This document shows, piece by piece, positions 14,701-18,781 of a stretch of DNA of 18,781 bases. The stretch's first letter is position 1; every line of letters begins with the position of its first letter. The DNA lies in NCBI GenBank assembly GCA_964581825.1, contig CAZORB010000086.1:1-18781 (forward strand), given 5' to 3'. The position numbers and the translations under genes are program-made. The notes beneath the pieces are model-generated. The model was not told the origin of the DNA. It did no database searches and saw nothing but the letters and a program-made list of their open reading frames with translations. The DNA is from SYIM01 sp964581825. Lineage in GTDB: Bacteria; Pseudomonadota; Gammaproteobacteria; Burkholderiales; Burkholderiaceae_E.

Positions 14701-16605
14701 ATTCGCCGGCACGATGGCGAGGAGCGGTTCGGTTTTGATGCGGCTGGCCGGCTGATCGTCCGCGAGTGGCGGCGTTCGGGCGGCGACAAGCCGCTCCTCC
14801 AGTCGTTCCTCCATTACTCACCAGGCGGCGATCTGAAGCTGTTGCGCGATGAAGCGGGACGCACGGAGTCGATCGCCGCGCCCGAGGTGGATGCGGCGGG
14901 TCGGCCGCTTAAGCACGGGCGCTGGCAGCTGCATTACGGTGCATCGGGGCGGATCGAGCAGGTGGAGCGCGCACAGACAGAGGCGGTGGCTGCGACTGGA
15001 CCGGTATCTGGGCGCGCGATCGATTCGACGGCGGCTCCCGGCGTGTCGGGCCCGCAGCGGGTTCGCTATCGCTATAACGCCCTGGGCGAGCGGGTGCTTC
15101 GCACTGCCGAGTATGCGGGTGCCGAGCCGTCCGTGACACGCTTTCTGTACCACCAGAACGCGCTGGTGGCCGAACTCGACCGCAACGAGCGCATCGTTCG
15201 GCATTTCATCCGCTGGCAGGGCCGGGTGATCGCGATCGTTGAACCGGCCGTGGACCAGGGCGGTGCGCCCGGGCGCGTGCCCCGACCACCCACGATTGTC
15301 TGGCTGCTCAGTGACCACCTGGGAACGCCTCAGGTGGCGGTTGATCGGACTGGCCGGCCGGTCTGGCGCGGGCGCCTGGGTGTGTATGGGGAACTGCTGG
15401 AGGAGCACGGCGAGTTCAGCCAGCCGCTCCGATTTCCCGGCCAGTATCACGATCGCGATACCGGCCTCATCGACAACTACCAGCGTACCTACGACGCCCG
15501 GCGCGGTCGCTACCTTGAGCCCGATCCCCTGGGGCTGGCAGCGGGCTGGAATCTCTACGCCTACGTGTCGGGCAATCCGGTGCAGGCGAGCGATCCGCTC
15601 GGATTGATCCTGTTTGCCTTCGACGGAACCGGTAACAGCAATCCTGCGCGTGCGCCCGACACGGTGTCCAATGTCGCAAAATTCTTCAGCCTCTACGCGG
15701 GCGCGGACCGTCACTACATGAGCGGCGTGGGCACCTGGGATGCTGGCTCGGGGATTGGCCCCGACGCGCTCGATGTGCTGCAGGCCTCGAGCGCCCGGCG
15801 CCGGGTGAATCACATGCTGGGCGTGCTGGACTCCGCGCTTCGCGCCCCGGAGACGCGGGGCGCGCCGGTCAATATCGATGTGATCGGATTTTCTCGAGGC
15901 GCCGCGATGGCACGCGACTTTGCCAACACGGTTGCCACGCGGATTCGCAGCGGCCATTACCTGGGAATGCAGCGCTGTGTGACGCTGAATTTCGTGGGCT
16001 TGTGGGATACGGTGGCCCAGTTCGGACTGAACGGTCAGGCCAATCCGCAATGGAGCCTGGGCATCCCGCCGCAGGCTCGCGTTGTTGTTCACGCGGTTGC
16101 GCTGAACGAACACCGGCGGTTCTTTCCGCTTGAATCGATTGGGCCGGCTGCTGTCGCGCCCGTCGATGGCTGGCGGCTCGAGCGGGGCTTTATCGGCGAT
16201 CACGGCGATATTGGCGGCAGCCACGCCCAGGGCGATCTGTCGGATGTGGCACTTGGCTGGATGGTGGAGCAGGCGCGCAAGGCCGGCGTCGGCCTGAAGG
16301 CGCTGGATGCGGCCTGGCAGACCGTGACCGAACCGCTGCTTCACGACGCGAGAACGCTCCTCACGCCGGGGCCTGACCGCGAGTTCCGGCTGCCGTCAAA
16401 CGTTACGCGTGGCGCCACCGCCTCGGGCCAACCTGTTGGCGCACCGGGCGCCGGGCTCGATCGCGCGCGTGCCGAGACAATGATCCGTCGCTATCCCTAC
16501 CTGCTGCGGGGCCATGATGGCGCGGCCACGCTTGCCGGCCGCGTTGACATGGCGGCGTATTCCGCCTGGCTGTCACAGCAATACGGGCTCAGTGTCCAAT
16601 ATTGA
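11779..16605 (+). CDS. Secreted RHS-repeat protein with C-terminal Tle1-type (DUF2235) phospholipase domain
   Basis: This is a 1608-residue protein, probably a polymorphic toxin. ATG 11779 is preferred over an in-frame TTG at 11743; neither has a strong Shine-Dalgarno. A hydrophobic segment (residues 35-52, ending APALAAC) gives either a signal-peptidase I site after ALA or a lipobox LAAC with Cys53. A Pro/Ala-rich linker runs to about 129, then a DUF6531-like RHS opening (NPFDVVTGSK from residue 130; FYSSSNTFSLSLGPGWSHSF). Many YD/RHS repeats follow, then the core motif SDHLGTPQVAVDRTGRPVW and the paired DPLGL motifs (Asp1249, Asp1272), where RHS shells usually cleave themselves. The toxin part begins at once after the second: FDGTGNS (Asp1282), nucleophile Ser1372 in GFSRGAA, and DHGDIGG (His1475, Asp1477). 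This is the Tle1-type lipase layout. No VgrG, PAAR or immunity gene is adjacent. Target and export route are inferred. Confidence 0.88.
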   Translation: MNDPFHPGARPSPVPRAQQPILRLQIAIASSCWRAAVTAVLALSGAAPALAACTPSGGLPGSPSAASPVGSVLAGLGVLGPISRLDAALAEAAIGRAPAATPDCARSAQAVAQPEPASLPAAAPDRSAGNPFDVVTGSKHEQRIDLALPEVDSATAIDHRGQSTGALARLAFDSALSFQFSRFYSSSNTFSLSLGPGWSHSFDTRMARRRLSAPPVAGLPAAELQVLQADGRRIVMQPVARITASRVRYQGGDLTDGVIEEDLAAVDHPWVWRWPSGRRLAFDAKGRLAEVVAPDLDRLVLRYDASGWLAVVEDRHGRAIRLVHESGRLTELRLPDGQSIRYAYDAERRLVGVRYPDGRLVQHHYEDGVRPERLTGTTEPDGRRSRFRYADDGRVVSSASDSNDARTAVRATYRLDHTAGHSGETVLEFQGETTRYRWQLESSGAGRIVSADGAGCPVCPEVGQRLARDAQGRPVAWGEWRLGYDRQGRIAWLSRGAAAADPVWRFSYGSADPLAQPSALDAPSVVPAQRRQLQFAHNSRGQLTLLIERGWAPYSDGVRPVSRGVRILHSESGVLAGKPLAIEQINVADRAGDGTPAAALEMSDPVVLARTEFRFDSLRRLEAIAYPEGIVHAVVRDALGRASRELLVDGSVIARSFDTGWQLARLEAGAQAITWSRDRTGQLQSIDWGGGERLRIERSPTELMLSQGERSARIPVAAAAPQASRSSSARPPAALPMGLVVAAPASLIQVDADGNRTETVFDDLGRIIEERSAQRGLRQVFHDARGHPVRLVLPAGGVELRRFDAAGRMIERDQQAPAARVVTRLHWDGMRLVGIEHPDQTTRATTDSGGRLAALEHRLANRSIRFEFRYDKASRLSERSLGDGMSLRYEVDAAGRPRRLGLIWPGSAEPIWLVTDTVYQGGLPVVERLGAGVRLARRFDAQGRLETLDWVHERRGDSLARFELRRREDGLLDSIRRHDGEERFGFDAAGRLIVREWRRSGGDKPLLQSFLHYSPGGDLKLLRDEAGRTESIAAPEVDAAGRPLKHGRWQLHYGASGRIEQVERAQTEAVAATGPVSGRAIDSTAAPGVSGPQRVRYRYNALGERVLRTAEYAGAEPSVTRFLYHQNALVAELDRNERIVRHFIRWQGRVIAIVEPAVDQGGAPGRVPRPPTIVWLLSDHLGTPQVAVDRTGRPVWRGRLGVYGELLEEHGEFSQPLRFPGQYHDRDTGLIDNYQRTYDARRGRYLEPDPLGLAAGWNLYAYVSGNPVQASDPLGLILFAFDGTGNSNPARAPDTVSNVAKFFSLYAGADRHYMSGVGTWDAGSGIGPDALDVLQASSARRRVNHMLGVLDSALRAPETRGAPVNIDVIGFSRGAAMARDFANTVATRIRSGHYLGMQRCVTLNFVGLWDTVAQFGLNGQANPQWSLGIPPQARVVVHAVALNEHRRFFPLESIGPAAVAPVDGWRLERGFIGDHGDIGGSHAQGDLSDVALGWMVEQARKAGVGLKALDAAWQTVTEPLLHDARTLLTPGPDREFRLPSNVTRGATASGQPVGAPGAGLDRARAETMIRRYPYLLRGHDGAATLAGRVDMAAYSAWLSQQYGLSVQY

Positions 16606-16624
16606 CGTTAACGTTAACGTCAAT
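16601..16624. promoter_or_regulatory. 24-bp perfect palindromic operator in front of icmF
   Basis: All 24 bases form a perfect palindrome built from ATTGACG, two overlapping GTTAAC units, and CGTCAAT. It overlaps the RHS stop codon (16603-16605), the -35 box, and the spacer up to the -10 box of the putative icmF promoter. It contains two overlapping 16-base segments of the form TT-N-ACGTTAACGT-N-AA, offset by six bases. This resembles, from memory, sites of MerR-type LiuR regulators of branched-chain amino acid breakdown. A repressor acting here would block RNA polymerase. The regulator identity is inference. Confidence 0.75.
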
Positions 16625-16630
16625 TAGATT
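16602..16630 (+). promoter_or_regulatory. Sigma-70-like promoter of icmF
   Basis: TTGACG (16602-16607, 5 of 6) and TAGATT (16625-16630, 4 of 6) are 17 bases apart. The spacer is the body of the palindromic operator. Transcription would start near 16637, giving a leader of about 60 bases to ATG 16698, where AGGA (16688-16691) serves as ribosome site. The 16606-16697 gap holds no open reading frame that could be an immunity gene. Confidence 0.6.
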
Positions 16631-16697
16631 CGCGACTCCCTCCTCACCGCGCAGCCGCCCGCCTGGCGCTGCCTGCGGTTTGCCTGCAGGATTGCCC

Positions 16698-18781
16698 ATG
16701 TCCGACCTCTCCGAAAGTGCCCGGCTCGCGCAGTATCGCGCGGCGAACAAGGTGCGGTTTGTTACCGCAGCGTCGCTTTTTGATGGCCATGACGCCTCGA
16801 TCAACATCATGCGGCGGATCCTGCAGTCGATGGGCTGTGAGGTGATCCATCTGGGCCACAACCGCTCGGTTCAGGAGATCGTCAACTGCGCGCTGCAGGA
16901 AGACGCACACGGCATCGCGGTCTCGTCGTATCAGGGCGGCCATGTCGAGTTTTTCAAATACATGATCGATCTGCTCGCCGGCGCGGACGCCTCGCACATC
17001 AAGGTGTTTGGCGGTGGCGGTGGTGTGATCGTGCCCGCCGAGATTCGTGAGCTGCACGACTATGGTGTCGAGCGAATCTACTCACCCGAAGACGGCCAGC
17101 GACTGGGGCTACAGGGCATGATCGGCGACATGATCAGCCGCTGCGATCGCGATCTGTCCGAGTTCGCACCTGCCACGCTTGAGTCGGTGATCGATTGCGC
17201 CCGGCGGGCACCGGATCGCAGCGCCCCGGTGCATGGCCATACGCGGGTGCTGGCGCAGCTTGTGACCGCGCTCGAGGCCGGTCGTGTGAGCCCGGCACTG
17301 CGCACAGAGCTGCACACACTCGCTGACGCTCGCAAGGTGCCCACGCTCGGCATCACCGGCACCGGCGGCGCGGGGAAAAGCTCGCTTACCGATGAACTGG
17401 TTCGGCGCTTCCGACTCGACCGCGACGATGCGCTACGCATCGCGGTGATCTCGGTTGATCCCACCCGCCGTAAGTCAGGCGGCGCCTTGCTTGGCGACCG
17501 CATCCGCATGAATGCGATCAACCATCCGCATATCTTCATGCGTTCGCTTGCCACACGCGAGGCCGGTAGCGAGGTGAGCGGCGCGCTGCCGGATGCGATC
17601 GCGGCCTGCAAGGTGGCGGGGTTTGATCTGGTGGTCGTTGAGACCTCGGGAATCGGCCAGGGTGATGCCGCCATCGTGCCGCTGGTGGATGCGTCGCTCT
17701 ACGTGATGACGCCCGAATTCGGCGCGGCGAGCCAGCTCGAAAAAATTGACATGCTCGACTTCGCCGACTTCGTGGCGATCAACAAATTTGATCGTAAAGG
17801 TGCGATGGACGCGCTTCGCGACGTCTCCAAGCAATATCAGCGCAACCGCGAACAGTGGACCCGGCGCACCGAGGAAATGCCGGTGTTCGGCACCCAGGCC
17901 TCGCGCTTTAACGACGATGGCGTGACCGCTCTGTATCAGGCCATGCTGCCCAGGCTCACCGAGCTGGGGCTACCTGGCGGCGATCGGCCTGGGCGGCTGC
18001 CCCAGCAAAGCATTCGGTATTCATCGAAGCAGTCGGTGATTGTGCCGGGCCCGCGTGTGCGCTACCTCGCCGATATTGCCGACACCGTTCGCGGCTACAA
18101 AGCCCAGGCGCTCGCGCAGAGTCGGATTGCGCGCGAAGTTCAGCAACTGCGCGAATCCCAGCGCATGCTGCACGAGGCGAATCCCGAGAAGACCAAGGCA
18201 CGTGAAGCGCTCGAAGACCTCGCCGCCGCGCGCGAAGAAAAGCTGCCAGCAGCCTCGCGCAAGCTCCTCGCAAGCTGGCCGGAAACCGTACGTGCGTATT
18301 CGGCCGATGAATTCGTGGTGCGTGTGCGTGATCGCGAGCAGCGCACCGCGATCACCACCCGATCACTTTCCGGCACCCGCATCCCGAAAGTGTCGCTGCC
18401 GCGTTATGAAGATCACGGCGAGCTGCTTCGCTGGCTGCTGCTTGAAAACGTTCCGGGTGCTTTTCCGTTTACCGCGGGCGTGTTTGCGTTCAAGCGCGAG
18501 GGCGAAGATCCCACCCGGATGTTCGCGGGCGAGGGCGATCCGTTTCGTACCAACCGCCGCTTCAAGATGCTGTCTGAAGGCATGCCCGCCAAGCGCCTGT
18601 CCACCGCCTTCGATTCGGTGACGCTGTACGGACATGATCCCGACCTGCGCCCCGATATTTACGGCAAGGTTGGAAACTCCGGCGTGTCGATTGCCACGCT
18701 CGAGGACATGAAGGTGCTCTATTCGGGCTTTGACCTGTGCGAGCCCTCCACCAGCGTGTCAATGACCATCAACGGGCCGGC
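16698..18781 (+). CDS. icmF: Fused isobutyryl-CoA mutase IcmF (methylmalonyl-CoA mutase family), 3' end cut off
   Basis: About 694 residues are visible of a protein usually near 1,090. It starts at ATG 16698 with AGGA six bases upstream. The N-terminal B12-binding domain has the cobalt-ligand motif DGHDAS (His31) and VFGGGGG. A MeaB-like G-protein chaperone domain follows, with the Walker A loop GTGGAGKS (221-228), VVVETSGIGQGDA and NKFD (362-365). A helical linker leads to the mutase domain, which begins in view (PGAFPFTAGVFAFKREGEDP, FAGEGDPFRTNRRF, SEGMPAKRLSTAFDSVTLYG). The order B12-domain, GTPase, mutase defines IcmF, which interconverts isobutyryl-CoA and n-butyryl-CoA and, in some members, isovaleryl-CoA and pivalyl-CoA. 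The FPFTAG segment favours an Icm-type substrate over methylmalonyl-CoA, though specificity residues could not be assigned with certainty. It is controlled from its own operator-bearing promoter. Confidence 0.95.
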   Translation, partial: MSDLSESARLAQYRAANKVRFVTAASLFDGHDASINIMRRILQSMGCEVIHLGHNRSVQEIVNCALQEDAHGIAVSSYQGGHVEFFKYMIDLLAGADASHIKVFGGGGGVIVPAEIRELHDYGVERIYSPEDGQRLGLQGMIGDMISRCDRDLSEFAPATLESVIDCARRAPDRSAPVHGHTRVLAQLVTALEAGRVSPALRTELHTLADARKVPTLGITGTGGAGKSSLTDELVRRFRLDRDDALRIAVISVDPTRRKSGGALLGDRIRMNAINHPHIFMRSLATREAGSEVSGALPDAIAACKVAGFDLVVVETSGIGQGDAAIVPLVDASLYVMTPEFGAASQLEKIDMLDFADFVAINKFDRKGAMDALRDVSKQYQRNREQWTRRTEEMPVFGTQASRFNDDGVTALYQAMLPRLTELGLPGGDRPGRLPQQSIRYSSKQSVIVPGPRVRYLADIADTVRGYKAQALAQSRIAREVQQLRESQRMLHEANPEKTKAREALEDLAAAREEKLPAASRKLLASWPETVRAYSADEFVVRVRDREQRTAITTRSLSGTRIPKVSLPRYEDHGELLRWLLLENVPGAFPFTAGVFAFKREGEDPTRMFAGEGDPFRTNRRFKMLSEGMPAKRLSTAFDSVTLYGHDPDLRPDIYGKVGNSGVSIATLEDMKVLYSGFDLCEPSTSVSMTINGP

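Noticed and set aside
14818..16344. 508-residue open frame on the minus strand under the RHS toxin end, a possible antisense immunity gene
   Set aside because: It is an exact antisense shadow of well-recognised coding sequence, with Arg/His-rich composition typical of reverse frames in GC-rich DNA and no domain or ribosome site.
16606..16697. Immunity gene for the RHS toxin between it and icmF
   Set aside because: Only 92 bases, filled by the operator, promoter and ribosome site; no coding sequence was found.
1..18781. tRNA genes, CRISPR arrays, insertion sequences, prophage or integrase genes
   Set aside because: None were seen on either strand; all long stretches are explained by the listed genes.

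Overview
The window is a GC-rich, gene-dense stretch of chromosome, most likely from a betaproteobacterium of the Burkholderiales type. This rests on recognising the gene families and their order (glnK-amtB next to gshA-gshB, then a mannose-type EIIA, HPr and EI; metX-metW; a proteobacterial-type GshA; a fused IcmF). No database search was run. No tRNA, rRNA, CRISPR array, transposase or integrase was seen, and codon use looks similar throughout.

Left part (1-3350): the start of ubiK on the minus strand, cut by the window edge, then a divergent intergenic region and a plus-strand nitrogen operon: TorF-type porin, glnK (PII protein), amtB (ammonium channel). A near-consensus sigma-54 promoter (457-471) and an NtrC-like enhancer site (351-365) precede the porin gene, and a strong intrinsic terminator (3317-3350) closes the operon. 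The layout suggests that an outer-membrane porin is co-expressed with inner-membrane ammonium uptake under nitrogen limitation.

Middle part (3351-8216): a compact run of gshA, gshB, EIIA, ptsH and ptsI with very short gaps. It covers glutathione synthesis plus a phosphotransfer chain without a sugar permease, as expected for a regulatory PTS.

Methionine part (8213-10163): a sigma-70-like promoter overlapping the ptsI stop, a SAM-II riboswitch, an intrinsic terminator, then metX and metW overlapping by 8 bases. Methionine synthesis is thus probably controlled by SAM through transcription attenuation.

Right part (10182-18781): chrA (chromate transporter, minus strand); a spacer holding a degenerate 13-bp tandem repeat; a 1608-residue RHS-repeat protein with a signal peptide or lipobox and a C-terminal Tle1-type phospholipase domain; then icmF (fused B12-dependent acyl-CoA mutase), cut by the right edge. 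A perfect 24-bp palindrome covers the -35 element and spacer of the putative icmF promoter and overlaps the RHS stop codon. The most unusual items are the exported RHS-phospholipase with no visible immunity gene, the icmF operator, and the SAM-II switch outside the Alphaproteobacteria.
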